Shown: one piece after another, positions 7,008 to 14,903 of the stretch
Layout: each line of letters starts with the position of its first letter
How positions within the stretch are numbered: the stretch's first letter is position 1
Notes under the pieces: model-generated
The model's input: the letters and a program-made list of their open reading frames with translations, nothing else
What the model was told of the DNA's origin: nothing
Database searches by the model: none
Translations under genes and position numbers: made by a program
Source: Oscillospiraceae bacterium
GTDB taxonomy: Bacteria; Bacillota_A; Clostridia; Oscillospirales; Oscillospiraceae
DNA: 26,232 bases
Direction: 5' to 3'
Assembly: GCA_017540945.1 (NCBI GenBank)
Contig: JAFYAB010000018.1
Coordinates: forward strand, 1 to 26,232

Positions 7008-8432
7008 TCAGGAGTAGAGTCCCAGCAGCCTGCTGGCACGCCAGATAATGACGGACATGTCCGCGCGGGTGGCGGATCTCCCGGGTTCAAAGCGGGTCGG
7101 CGAGGTGCCGGAAATGACGCCGTTTTCCACCGCCCAGCAGACCGCCCGATAATAGTAGTCCTTTGGCAGCACGTCCTCGAAGGGACAGTACACGTTTTCC
7201 GGCGCGGGGCTGCCCGCCGCTTTCCAGAGGATCGCGACAATCTGGCCCCGGGTACAGCGCTCGCCCACGCCGAAGGTCCTGAGGCTGGTCCCGGCCACAT
7301 ACCCCCGGGAATAGGCCCAGCGCAGCGCCTGATAATAGTAAGCGCTGGTCTTCACATCCACAAAGGGCAGGCTGCCCTCCGCCGCGGGGCTGTGGAACAG
7401 GCGCCAGAGGATCGTGACGAACATGCCCCGATCCACCACCGCCTTGGGTGAAAAATGCTGATCTCCGGTTCCTGACATGATCCCCTGGTTGCTGACGAAG
7501 GCCACGCCCTTGGCGTACCAGCTCTTCAGGTTCAGGTCCGTATAGGGGCTGATCCCGCAGATCGGGCAGACGTCGTTGGGCAGCGGTACGGCGCAAGAGT
7601 GGGTATAGCCGATCTCGTCCCGGTGGTTGCAGCGCAGGACGATATAGCCCTTGTCCAGATACTCCGTCTGCAGCTCTGACAGAGGGTGCGTCTCGCTGTC
7701 CGCCAGATACCAGAAGCGGCGGGCTGCGGGAGCGCGCTCCTCGGAGATTTCAATGCCGGAAATATGGTTGTCCGCGTCGTAGGTGATATCCGTGACCAGG
7801 CGGGCGTGCTTGCCCTCCTGGATCATGCAGTCGCCCACCTGAAGATCCGCCATCCGATTTCCCACGATGGTCCCGTAGTGCCCCAGGGTGTGGGTCGTCT
7901 CCCGGGTGCGCAGATCCCAGGCCCAGGACACAAAGGCGCTGCACTCGCAGCAGAAGAAGGGAGCGGGATTCTGCTGGATCTGGGACACCGCCTGCGCGCT
8001 GTACATGAGGCTGTCGGGATTTGAGACCTCCCGGAGGAAGTCCGGCAGGCTGGACTGCCAGGGCACGTAGCTGCCCGAGCGGTGGGGCTGGCCGTAGGGG
8101 ATGCCTGTATAGGGCACGCCTGCCAGGAAGCGGTTGGACTCCTGATTGCGCCAGCCCTCGATGTTGTACAGGGGCGTCCAGGCAATATCCGTGATCTGAT
8201 AGGCCCGCTTCACCATATTTTTCACGCCCTGGCTGATTACGGCGTGACGATCCTCCGGACGGGGCTTCTCCGGCTCCATATGCGGCACCTCCCTGTCCAA
8301 GGCCGCGGAGCCGCTTTGCCGACCCGAAGCCAGCCGCTCCGCCGCCGCCGGCAGCGCCGACGCACCAAAGCAGAGCAGCCCAGCCAGCAGGAGGGCTGTC
8401 AGCCTCCGGGCCATTCGTTTCGCCCGGCTCAT
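7008..8432 (-). CDS. Exported SLH-domain protein with NlpC/P60-like Cys-His domain
   Basis: A cell-wall-associated protein of 474 residues. Residues 1-32 form a signal peptide (MSRAKRMARR, then a Leu/Ala-rich core ending ALPAAAE). The middle domain has a Cys motif, FFCCECSAFVSWAWDL, with candidate nucleophile Cys164, and His209 in the GKHARLVTD strand, as in NlpC/P60 and CHAP-type amidases. A Cys/His cluster follows (Cys268, His270, His278, Cys280, and Cys289/Cys292 in CPICG), perhaps a zinc site. Three SLH repeats end the protein at about 298-348, 357-409 and 418-470, and anchor it to cell-wall polymer. The start is the ATG in a 4-base ATGA overlap with the aldo-keto reductase; the longer upstream frame lacks protein-like sequence. 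Enzyme activity is inferred from motif spacing, not certain. Confidence 0.82.
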   Translation of the reverse strand: MSRAKRMARRLTALLLAGLLCFGASALPAAAERLASGRQSGSAALDREVPHMEPEKPRPEDRHAVISQGVKNMVKRAYQITDIAWTPLYNIEGWRNQESNRFLAGVPYTGIPYGQPHRSGSYVPWQSSLPDFLREVSNPDSLMYSAQAVSQIQQNPAPFFCCECSAFVSWAWDLRTRETTHTLGHYGTIVGNRMADLQVGDCMIQEGKHARLVTDITYDADNHISGIEISEERAPAARRFWYLADSETHPLSELQTEYLDKGYIVLRCNHRDEIGYTHSCAVPLPNDVCPICGISPYTDLNLKSWYAKGVAFVSNQGIMSGTGDQHFSPKAVVDRGMFVTILWRLFHSPAAEGSLPFVDVKTSAYYYQALRWAYSRGYVAGTSLRTFGVGERCTRGQIVAILWKAAGSPAPENVYCPFEDVLPKDYYYRAVCWAVENGVISGTSPTRFEPGRSATRADMSVIIWRASRLLGLYS

Positions 8433-9436
8433 TTGTCCAGGACCTCGACCTGGATGCTCTTGACACTCTCTTCCATCATGGTGATCTCCTCTTGACGCAG
8501 CCGCAGCTCCAGACAGCGGACGGTGTCCGCCACATTGACGGGCTTGCGCATGCCCACCAACAGGCTCATATTGGGGTGCTGGGCCAGGGCCCAGGCCTCG
8601 ACGAGCTGTGCGAAGCTGCACCCATGGGTTTCACAGAGGGGTGTCCAGGCTGCAAAAGCCCGGCGCAGTCCCTCCTGATATTTCTCCCCCACCCAGGGGA
8701 TGCGGGATCGGATATCGGTCTTGGCGAAGGTCCGCTCCAGAAAGGCGGGCCCCGTCAGGAAGCCCTCCTCCAGCACCCCATAGGTCTGGAAGCTGGTATT
8801 GTATTTCTCACAGACGGGGAAATAATCCCGACCGTGGAAGGGGGACAGAATGCTGAAAAACTCCTGAACCACGCTGACGCCCTGCCGCTTCTGGGGGGCG
8901 TTTTGGTATTCCTCCAGGTCCGCGGGCCGGCTGTTGGAGAGGCCGTAAGCCCGGATCTTGCCCTCCCGGATCAGATCCTCCAGGACCCCGACGGTGTCCG
9001 CCGCGGGGAAGGACTTGCAGACATAGTGGACGATGACGGAATCCAGATAGTCGGTCCTCATGCGGCGCAGCGAGCCCTCCACATCCCGGCGGATCGCCTC
9101 CGGGCGGGTGTCGTTATTGACCGTGCAGCCGTCCCGGGCGTAGTGGAAGTTTCCGCCCTCCCCTCTCCAGTTGAGCGAGCATTTCGTCTGGAGGATGAAG
9201 TCGTGGCGGCGGCGCTCCAGGGCGCTGCCCAACAGCTCCTCGCTGGCGCCGGTGCCGTAGACGGGAGCGGTATCGATGTAGTTGATCCCGTTGTCCCTGC
9301 AGGCGTCCAGCAGCCGGGCTGTCTCGACGGTGGTGGATTCCTTGTCGGACCATACGCTGCCGCCCCCCAGCCCCCAGGTGCCGAGGGCGACGACGGATAC
9401 GTTCAGATCGGAATTGCCAAGTTTTTTGTATTGCAT
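8429..9436 (-). CDS. Aldo/keto reductase
   Basis: An NADP-dependent (beta/alpha)8 oxidoreductase of 335 residues acting on aldehydes, ketones or sugars; the specific substrate is unknown. The catalytic tetrad is visible: Asp55 and Tyr60 in NYIDTAPVYGTGASEELLG, Lys85 in LQTKCS, and His137 in SVIVHYV. The GIRAYGLSNS-type strand and the C-terminal LLVGMRKPVNVADTV phosphate-binding loop fit the family. AGGAG lies about 8 bases before the ATG at 9436. The stop overlaps the start of the SLH protein gene, an unusual coupling of a cytoplasmic enzyme to a surface protein. No clear promoter was found just upstream; the 90-base gap to the M28 gene holds a microrepeat. Confidence 0.95.
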   Translation of the reverse strand: MQYKKLGNSDLNVSVVALGTWGLGGGSVWSDKESTTVETARLLDACRDNGINYIDTAPVYGTGASEELLGSALERRRHDFILQTKCSLNWRGEGGNFHYARDGCTVNNDTRPEAIRRDVEGSLRRMRTDYLDSVIVHYVCKSFPAADTVGVLEDLIREGKIRAYGLSNSRPADLEEYQNAPQKRQGVSVVQEFFSILSPFHGRDYFPVCEKYNTSFQTYGVLEEGFLTGPAFLERTFAKTDIRSRIPWVGEKYQEGLRRAFAAWTPLCETHGCSFAQLVEAWALAQHPNMSLLVGMRKPVNVADTVRCLELRLRQEEITMMEESVKSIQVEVLDK

Positions 9437-9453
9437 CCTATTTCTCCTGTTTC

Positions 9454-9528
9454 CTGTTGCCTGTTTCCCCGCTGGTGCGGGATACGGCGGACAAGCAATG
9501 CTTGTCCCTACAGGCGGGTCTGTTGCCT
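9454..9528. repeat. Palindromic microrepeat flanked by a 9-base direct repeat
   Basis: CTGTTGCCT occurs at 9454-9462 and again at 9520-9528, framing a 57-base insert. Inside are a CCCGCTGGTGCGGG hairpin and the near-perfect palindrome GGACAAGCAATGCTTGTCC next to TCCCTAC. Read on the minus strand the core begins GTAGGGAC, the same start as the two microrepeats inside the MetG-type gene. The right flank overlaps the M28 stop codon. The layout resembles a small non-autonomous element with a target duplication. Confidence 0.6.
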
Positions 9529-10756
9529 ATTGCCTTCTTTTTCTGAACAGATACTCGTCCAGCTCCGTCTTGACCTTTTCGGGGATCTCCCGGCTGACGG
9601 GGCAGACGGCGGAATTGGCCATCCGCCGGGTGAAGGCCGCGATGAAGGCGATATCCTTCTCCATCTGGGCCATGGACAGGACCTCCGGCAGGTCGTAGCG
9701 GCAGTGGATGGGCGCCGCGTTGCCGCCGGCGATCCGGGCAAAGGACAGGGCGGGAACGCCCTTGTCGGCAAAGGGGGTGGAATCGCTGGAATAGACGCCG
9801 ATCTTCGCCTCCACGGGGAAGCCCAGCTCCGCGCCCATGTAGCCCAGGTAGCCCGCCAGCTTCTCCTCCGCGGAGACCTTGGCGATGAACTTGCCCAGCC
9901 AGGTGCCGATCATATCCAGGTTGATATTGAGGACCGCCTTTTCCAGCTCCGCTTCGTGATCCCGGACCCAGGCCTTGGAGCCCAGCAGGCCCCGCTCCTC
10001 GCTGCCGCAGAACACCAGGCGCAGGCCGTAGTTCAGCGTTTCGTCCTTCAGGGCGTCCAGCACCCCCAAAATGCCCACGCAGCCGGACATGTTGTCATAG
10101 GAGCCGTGGGACAGGGCGGTGGTGTCATAGTGGGCGGTGAGGACGATCCACTCATCCTTCTTTCCCGGAAGCTCAGCCACCACGTTGTGGGACGCGCCCT
10201 CCCACTCCCGCTGGCGGATCGTGATTTGGACCCGTTTCGTCTCGCTGCGCAGCAGCTCCACGGCGGAGGCGGTGTGGATCATGGCGCAGAGGACCTTCCG
10301 CTCCTCCCCCACCACGGCGGCCCGCAGGTCCCGCTCGTCGATGTCGTCGATGGGATAGTGCACGTTGCCGTACTGGAACAGGATGCCCTTGGCTCCGGCC
10401 TTCATCAGATCCTGATAGCCGAAGAAGCCGACGCCGGAGCCATCCATCAGGACGATCTTGTCCTTCGCGCCCGCGATCGAGACGGGATCCTGGGCCGGCA
10501 TGTAGTAGAGCTCGCCCTCCACGGTCCCGCTGCCGCAGCAGAAGAAGCCCTTGCAGGGGATCTCCTTCCCGTCCGCCAGCACCCGGGCCTCCTCGATCTC
10601 GGCCATTGCCACGGGAAAGGCCTCCAGCCGGGCGGGAACGCCGAGCTCCTCGCACCGGGCTTTCAGATATTCCGCCGCCCGCAGTTCCTCCGGAGTACCG
10701 CTGCGGTGAACATAATCTGTCTCCTGAAAGATCTTTTTCATAGCCTCTTGTTTCAT
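9527..10756 (-). CDS. M28 family zinc peptidase with PA-like insert
   Basis: A co-catalytic zinc aminopeptidase of 409 residues. The ligands fit the family: His209 and Asp221 in TAHYDTTALSHGSYDN, Glu253/Glu254 in GSEERGLLGS, Asp281 in INLDMIG and His351 in APIHCRYD. A protease-associated-like segment (about 80-165) precedes the catalytic domain. No signal peptide is visible, so it probably acts on peptides inside the cell. The ATG at 10756 is preferred, with AGAGG 7 bases upstream; the frame is open further but would run through the promoter. It has its own promoter and ends in the flank of a microrepeat. With the M24 and M18 genes it is one of three aminopeptidases in the window. Confidence 0.93.
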   Translation of the reverse strand: MKQEAMKKIFQETDYVHRSGTPEELRAAEYLKARCEELGVPARLEAFPVAMAEIEEARVLADGKEIPCKGFFCCGSGTVEGELYYMPAQDPVSIAGAKDKIVLMDGSGVGFFGYQDLMKAGAKGILFQYGNVHYPIDDIDERDLRAAVVGEERKVLCAMIHTASAVELLRSETKRVQITIRQREWEGASHNVVAELPGKKDEWIVLTAHYDTTALSHGSYDNMSGCVGILGVLDALKDETLNYGLRLVFCGSEERGLLGSKAWVRDHEAELEKAVLNINLDMIGTWLGKFIAKVSAEEKLAGYLGYMGAELGFPVEAKIGVYSSDSTPFADKGVPALSFARIAGGNAAPIHCRYDLPEVLSMAQMEKDIAFIAAFTRRMANSAVCPVSREIPEKVKTELDEYLFRKRRQ

Positions 10757-10790
10757 AACTCGCCTCTCCCCTCTTTTATGTCTACCACAT

Positions 10791-10819
10791 ATTATACCAC
10801 AAGTTTTCAAAAATGGAAG
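10791..10819 (-). promoter_or_regulatory. Promoter of the M28 peptidase gene
   Basis: On the minus strand, TGGTATAAT gives a perfect -10 at 10796-10791 with the extended TG; the -35 at 16-17 bases (TTCCAT-like) is poor. The leader to the ATG is about 28 bases. Confidence 0.65.
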
Positions 10820-10829
10820 AGGAAAGTCG

Positions 10830-10864
10830 AAAAAAAACGCCCCGTGATCCGGGATCACGGGGCG
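10830..10864 (-). terminator. Terminator of the HutD-family gene
   Basis: A perfect stem CGCCCCGTGATCC / GGATCACGGGGCG at 10838-10864 is followed on the minus strand by a run of seven T. It ends the transcript coming from the HutD gene, ten bases after its stop. Confidence 0.95.
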
Positions 10865-10873
10865 ATAACCTGT

Positions 10874-11449
10874 TTATAGGCGCCGCACGCGGCAAAGCAT
10901 CAGCATAGCGGGGCCGGTGAGCTTCAGATTCGTCTCACCGGAAAGCAGGAGGGTCTCGCCGGGGGCGAGGGGGATTTGGTTGATCTGCGCCGTTCCCTCA
11001 ATGCAGCAAAGCAGCAGCTGCTCCGCGGCATCGTGGCGCAGGCTGTGCGCCGCTGCGGAAGGCGCCGTCGGAGTCTCTGTCAGCTTCAGGAGCTCCATGC
11101 TGCCTGCGGCCTTGCCGCGGCGGAGCATCAGGTTAAAGTCTGTACAGCGGCCGGTGCTGTGGGTGGCGTCGGCGCCGGAAAAGGCGTGGATCTCGAAGGG
11201 CCGCAGGCGGATCGGTGCGCCGCCGTTGTGGGTCAGGACGATCTCGCCCTCCAGAGTGGAGATCAAGCGGTCATAGTCCGGCAGGGGGGTGAAATCCGAT
11301 TCGTCCAGCTCCACCGTGGCGGAGCTTACCCGCCAGAGGAAGTTCCGGTCGGCATAGCGCGCGCCCGGCGGAAAAATGGCGAGCTGGGTCGTCGTGCCGC
11401 CGGACCAGCTTGAGACTATGTAATCGTCTTTTGTGAGCTTTTGAAGCAT
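10874..11449 (-). CDS. HutD family cupin-like protein
   Basis: A soluble protein of 191 residues of the HutD/Ves family, a two-cupin-domain fold linked to histidine-use operons in proteobacteria; its molecular role is not defined. Family features are the opening strand WSGGTTTQLAIFPPGA, WRVSSATVELDESDFTPLP and a LISTLEGEIVLTH strand, then DFNLMLRRGKAAG in the middle. The ATG at 11449 has AGAGG about 7 bases upstream; earlier in-frame starts lie in a repeat. No hut genes are nearby, so the histidine link cannot be assumed. It follows the M18 aminopeptidase by 93 bases that hold a hairpin repeat, and may be read from that promoter. Confidence 0.88.
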   Translation of the reverse strand: MLQKLTKDDYIVSSWSGGTTTQLAIFPPGARYADRNFLWRVSSATVELDESDFTPLPDYDRLISTLEGEIVLTHNGGAPIRLRPFEIHAFSGADATHSTGRCTDFNLMLRRGKAAGSMELLKLTETPTAPSAAAHSLRHDAAEQLLLCCIEGTAQINQIPLAPGETLLLSGETNLKLTGPAMLMLCRVRRL

Positions 11450-11488
11450 AGTGGTTCCTCTTTTGTGGGGGCTCTCTATTCGATACGC

Positions 11489-11542
11489 CGCCTCATCCGG
11501 CGCTTCGCGCCAGCTTCCCCTCAAGGGGAAGGCTTTGAGGCG
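11489..11542. repeat. Nested-hairpin intergenic repeat
   Basis: Outer arms CGCCTCA (11489-11495) and TGAGGCG (11536-11542) enclose GGCGCTTCGCGCC and CTTCCCCTCAAGGGGAAG, so the unit folds as two hairpins inside a third stem. It begins directly after the M18 stop codon. The sequence resembles intergenic repeats I know from gut clostridia; there is no T run, so it is not a standard terminator. Confidence 0.65.
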
Positions 11543-12868
11543 TTATTCGGCGCGGAAGCCGCCCTTGCCGTCGGCGGAGAAGTGGGTGGCGTAGAAGGCT
11601 TCGGAGGCCCGGATCAGATAGCCCAGATCCTTGACGCCGGCGGTTTCATAGCTGGAGTGCATGGCCAGCTGGGGCAGGCCCAGATCCACGGTGTTCATGG
11701 AGACGTGGGCCATGGCGATGTTGCCCAGGGTAGAGCCGCCGTTCTCGTCGGAGCGGTTGGCAAAGAACTGGACGGGGACCCCCGCCTTCTCGCAGACGCC
11801 CCGGAACAGGGCCACGGAGACGGCGTCGGAGGTGTATTTCTGGCCGGCGTGGGCCTTGACCACGATGCCCTCGTTCATGTAGCTGCAGTTGGTGGCGTCG
11901 GTCTTCTCGGGATGGTTGGGATGGACCGCGTGGGCGTTGTCGCAGGAGAGCATGAAGCTCCGGGCGGTCATGCAGCGGTAGTCCTCGTCGTCGAGGCCCA
12001 GGCCCTTTGCGATCCGGCGCAGCACGTCCTCCAGCATGGTGGAGTCGGCGCCCTGCTTGGTGCCGGAGCCCACTTCCTCGTTGTCGAAGCAGCACCAGGC
12101 CTGGACGGTCTTCTCGTTCTTCCCCTGCAGGAAGCCCAGCAGGGTGCCGTAGGCGCACTCCAGATCGTCCAGACGGCCCGCGGAGACAAACTCATTTTCG
12201 GCGCCCCAGACGGTGGGGGCCATGCGGTTGTAGAGATAGAGGTCGGAGCCCAGAACGTCAGCCTCGTTCACGCCCAGCTCCGCGGCGACCATCGCCTTGA
12301 AGGCGCCCTTCTCCAGCTTGCCGGAGCCCAGCAGAGGGACCATGTCGATCTGTTTGTTGAAAGCAAAGCCGTCATTGACCTTGCGGTTCATGTGGATGGC
12401 CAGGTTGGGGATCAGGACCAGATCCCGATCAAAGTCCAGCAGGCGGGTCTCGTAGCGCTCCCCCGCCTCGGTCTTGGTGCGGACCAGAACCCGGCCGGCC
12501 ACGCCCAGGGGACGATCCAGCCAGGTGGAGCAGATCATTCCGCCGTAGCCCTCGGTGTTCAGCTGGACATACTTGTCCCGGACCCGGAGCTCCGCGTTCT
12601 CCTTGATCTTGAAGCAGGGGGAGTCGGAGTGGGAGGCGGTGAGGGTGAAGGCAGGCTCGGAGAGCTCGGTGCCGACGCGGAACGCCAGGATGCTGGAGCC
12701 GTTGCGGGTGGTGAAGTAGCTGCCGCCGGGCTTGAGCTCCCAGCGCTTGCTCTCGGGCAGCTCGGCAAAACCCTCCGCCAGCAGCATCTGCCGCAGATTT
12801 TCCACGGCGTGGAAGGCGGAAGGACTGTTTTTCAGAAAGTTCATCAAATTCTGCACATTGTTATCCAT
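11543..12868 (-). CDS. apeB: M18 family aminopeptidase
   Basis: A cytoplasmic tetrahedral zinc aminopeptidase of 441 residues acting on peptides with N-terminal acidic or other residues. Expected residues are present: His80 in TASHSDSP, Asp234 in GRLDDLECAY, Glu264/Glu265 in FDNEEVGS, Asp310 in SCDNAHAVHPN and His404 in AMHSSYE. Length and motif order match bacterial M18 enzymes of the ApeB type. The ATG at 12868 has AAGGAGG about 6-7 bases upstream. It has a good promoter whose -35 box lies inside the terminator stem of the upstream permease gene. The hairpin repeat follows its stop codon. Confidence 0.96.
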   Translation of the reverse strand: MDNNVQNLMNFLKNSPSAFHAVENLRQMLLAEGFAELPESKRWELKPGGSYFTTRNGSSILAFRVGTELSEPAFTLTASHSDSPCFKIKENAELRVRDKYVQLNTEGYGGMICSTWLDRPLGVAGRVLVRTKTEAGERYETRLLDFDRDLVLIPNLAIHMNRKVNDGFAFNKQIDMVPLLGSGKLEKGAFKAMVAAELGVNEADVLGSDLYLYNRMAPTVWGAENEFVSAGRLDDLECAYGTLLGFLQGKNEKTVQAWCCFDNEEVGSGTKQGADSTMLEDVLRRIAKGLGLDDEDYRCMTARSFMLSCDNAHAVHPNHPEKTDATNCSYMNEGIVVKAHAGQKYTSDAVSVALFRGVCEKAGVPVQFFANRSDENGGSTLGNIAMAHVSMNTVDLGLPQLAMHSSYETAGVKDLGYLIRASEAFYATHFSADGKGGFRAE

Positions 12869-12900
12869 GAGAGGTTCCTCCTTGATGATGGTCTTGGTCG

Positions 12901-12929
12901 ATTGTATCATAATGAAGAAAGAAATGCAA
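12901..12929 (-). promoter_or_regulatory. Promoter of the M18 aminopeptidase
   Basis: Minus strand TTGCAT (12929-12924), 17-base spacer, TACAAT (12906-12901). The -35 box overlaps the descending arm of the permease terminator. Confidence 0.75.
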
Positions 12930-12949
12930 GGGGCCAGACGGCCCCTTGC
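12913..12949 (-). terminator. Terminator of the APC permease gene
   Basis: A perfect 10-base-pair stem GCAAGGGGCC / GGCCCCTTGC (12926-12949) with a four-base loop is followed on the minus strand by ATTTCTTTCTT. Confidence 0.85.
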
Positions 12950-12960
12950 GGAGTTTGTAA

Positions 12961-14397
12961 TCAGGCGCCCTTCCCCTGCCGCTTGGCAATGGCAGGCATG
13001 ATCAGACCCAGAGCAGTCAGCACGCAGGGCGTGGCGATGTTCAGGATCATGGTGAAGGTGTCCTCGTCGTACATGCCCATGATGCAGCAGGCCAGGGTGA
13101 TGAGCAGGCACCACCAGCCAAAGAAGTAGGCCGGTCCCTGACGCTTCACAAAGCGATAATCGGCATGGATGGTCTTGTAGGCCTTCCGCAGAGCGATGTA
13201 GGCCACGAACACCCAGCAGTAACGCAGCGGCATGCAGACGGAGTTCAGCTTGGTGAGCTGGGAGAGAACGTCGGCGGCGCCGGGGACCACGGACTGGATC
13301 AGGATGATGCCGCCGGACAGGATGACGACCATCAGGATGCCGTTGACGTAAGCGCCGTATTGATTCTTCTTCAGCAGCCCGTTGGGGATGTACTTCTGGG
13401 TCTTCTCGTTGTCCAGGAGCATGCGCAGAGGCGCGTCGATGGACAGCACCAGGGTGGCCAGCTGACCGATCATGTTGCAGATGGCGTAGATGACCAGCAG
13501 GCTGTTGCCCAGGCCGTAATACTGGCCCAGCTTCTGGAAGGCCCAGTAGGCGCCGTTGGCCTTATAGGAGGTGAAGCTCTCCTTGGTGGCGTTGATCTCG
13601 TTTGGATCGAACATCATGCCCATGGCGATGGTGCCAAGAATGGCGCAGACCACCACCATGATGGCCAGGGCAATCATGCCCTTGGGGAAGCCCTTGGAGG
13701 GGTTCTCGACCTTGTTGACGTAGGGGGAGATCTTTTCACAGCCGCCCACGGCAAAGACCAGGATGGACAGGGAGGTAAAGTAGCCCACGTTGAAGTTGGG
13801 AATCAGGGTCTCCTTGGTGAACTCCATGGAGACATAGCCGCCGTTGGGATTGACCACAGGCGCCGCGAACATCATGACGATGAACAGCAGGGACATGACG
13901 AACATGGAGGAACCGGCGATGGTGGTCAGGCTCTTCAGGGGCTTCAGGCCGCGGCTGGCGATGAAGGCGAAGATCAGCAGCACGCCCAGAGTCACCAGCT
14001 GCACCGCCAGAGTCGGGAAGGTGTCGTAGGTCTCGGCGTTGCGGAAAATGGCCCAGCCCAGAGCCTTCAGGCCGCCGGAGCTCTTGGAGGCGATGTAGGT
14101 GATGTGGCAGGCCCAGTAGGTCCAGCCGGCGTAGTAGCCCAGCTTGGAGCCCATGGTGTCATGGACCCAGGAGGAGACGCCGCCGCCGGAGTTCTTGAAG
14201 GCGGAGCCCAGCTCGCCTACCATCAGCGCGTAGGGGACGAAATACAGGGCGAACATCAGGATCCAGGAGAAGATGACCTGGATGCCGTTGAAATAGACGA
14301 AGCCGTTCACGACGTTGCCGAAGCCCCATACCGTGGAGAACGCCATAAAGGCCAGCATTTGCCACTTGATCTTCTTGGTGTTTTGCGCGGAGTTCAT
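12961..14397 (-). CDS. APC superfamily amino acid permease
   Basis: A twelve-helix cytoplasmic-membrane transporter of 478 residues that imports or exchanges amino acids. TM1 carries FMAFSTVWGFGNVVNGFVYF with the unwound small-residue region, and the following FVPYALMVGELGSAFKNSGG matches the APC family. FAVGGCEKISPYVNKVENPSKGFPKG is the conserved TM6-TM7 loop. It resembles the YjeM/glutamate-type subgroup, but substrate cannot be fixed. AGAGGG lies about 10 bases before the ATG. A good promoter is seen at 14494-14522 and a terminator follows the stop. It is likely transcribed alone, next to three peptidase genes, fitting amino-acid and peptide use. Confidence 0.93.
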   Translation of the reverse strand: MNSAQNTKKIKWQMLAFMAFSTVWGFGNVVNGFVYFNGIQVIFSWILMFALYFVPYALMVGELGSAFKNSGGGVSSWVHDTMGSKLGYYAGWTYWACHITYIASKSSGGLKALGWAIFRNAETYDTFPTLAVQLVTLGVLLIFAFIASRGLKPLKSLTTIAGSSMFVMSLLFIVMMFAAPVVNPNGGYVSMEFTKETLIPNFNVGYFTSLSILVFAVGGCEKISPYVNKVENPSKGFPKGMIALAIMVVVCAILGTIAMGMMFDPNEINATKESFTSYKANGAYWAFQKLGQYYGLGNSLLVIYAICNMIGQLATLVLSIDAPLRMLLDNEKTQKYIPNGLLKKNQYGAYVNGILMVVILSGGIILIQSVVPGAADVLSQLTKLNSVCMPLRYCWVFVAYIALRKAYKTIHADYRFVKRQGPAYFFGWWCLLITLACCIMGMYDEDTFTMILNIATPCVLTALGLIMPAIAKRQGKGA

Positions 14398-14493
14398 GTT
14401 GGATTTTCCCTCTTTTTCTCTTGTTATTCTGAAAGCCGCCGCTCCGTTCTCGCCGCAGCAAGCTCCGAAACGGACGCTTTCGGTGGCATTCGG

Positions 14494-14522
14494 AATTTAT
14501 CACTTTTTGTCTAAAAAGTCAA
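14494..14522 (-). promoter_or_regulatory. Promoter of the APC permease gene
   Basis: Minus strand TTGACT (14522-14517), 17-base spacer, TAAATT (14499-14494). TAGACAAAAA occurs twice on the minus strand, once in the spacer and once about 30 bases upstream, and could be a regulator site. The stretch 14525-14640 is AT-rich without genes. Confidence 0.7.
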
Positions 14523-14637
14523 TATCTTCTATTTATTTTTGTCTATTTTGACATAATATTTCTTGTATACTCCTAATATTCTCCATTTATATACATCATT
14601 ATTCAACTCTTATTTCCATCACAAAGCACATCGAAGC

Positions 14638-14679
14638 ATGAAAAAACGACAGACGCCTATCACTTTGGGCGTCTGTCGT
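14638..14679 (-). terminator. Terminator of the zinc-ribbon gene pair
   Basis: A 12-base-pair stem ACGACAGACGCC / GGCGTCTGTCGT (14646-14679) followed on the minus strand by TTTTTTCATG. It lies 225 bases after the stop at 14904, so the transcript has a long 3' region. Confidence 0.85.
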
Positions 14680-14903
14680 ATGTTGTGAGATCCGATGTCC
14701 GGCTCCGTCGGCACAGCCGCTTTGCCGGAGAATGAATAACCCGTACCAAAGGCCGAAAAAATAACCGGTTTTCCAGGCGCTCCGGGGCGGCGAACAGAGC
14801 ATCGGGGACGATTCATCGATTGAAATAAGAAATGCATAATTCAATCGGAGAAGCTTCCCCTGATGGATCCCCCTGACGACTGATTGACCTGATTGACCGT
14901 GGG
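14680..14903. other. Gene-free stretch with one hairpin
   Basis: No convincing gene. A two-part stem, TCCGGC (14698-14703) with GCCGGA (14724-14729) enclosing CGGC/GCCG, could fold in the 3' region of the zinc-ribbon transcript. GATTGACC is directly repeated near 14880-14900. A minus-strand open frame (14599-14907) looks random. Confidence 0.4.

Noticed and set aside
8492..10879. Plus-strand open frame of about 795 codons
   Set aside because: It lies opposite the aldo-keto reductase and M28 peptidase genes, is full of low-complexity His/Gln/Gly/Asp stretches and lacks any domain. It is an antisense shadow caused by GC-rich third positions.
11441..14514. Two long plus-strand frames opposite the M18 peptidase and permease
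   Set aside because: Both mirror well-recognised minus-strand genes with RBS, promoter and terminator; the plus frames have none of these.
14680..14903. tRNA or riboswitch in the gene-free stretch
   Set aside because: Hairpins exist, but no cloverleaf, no T-loop GGTTCGA-type sequence and no recognisable riboswitch core.
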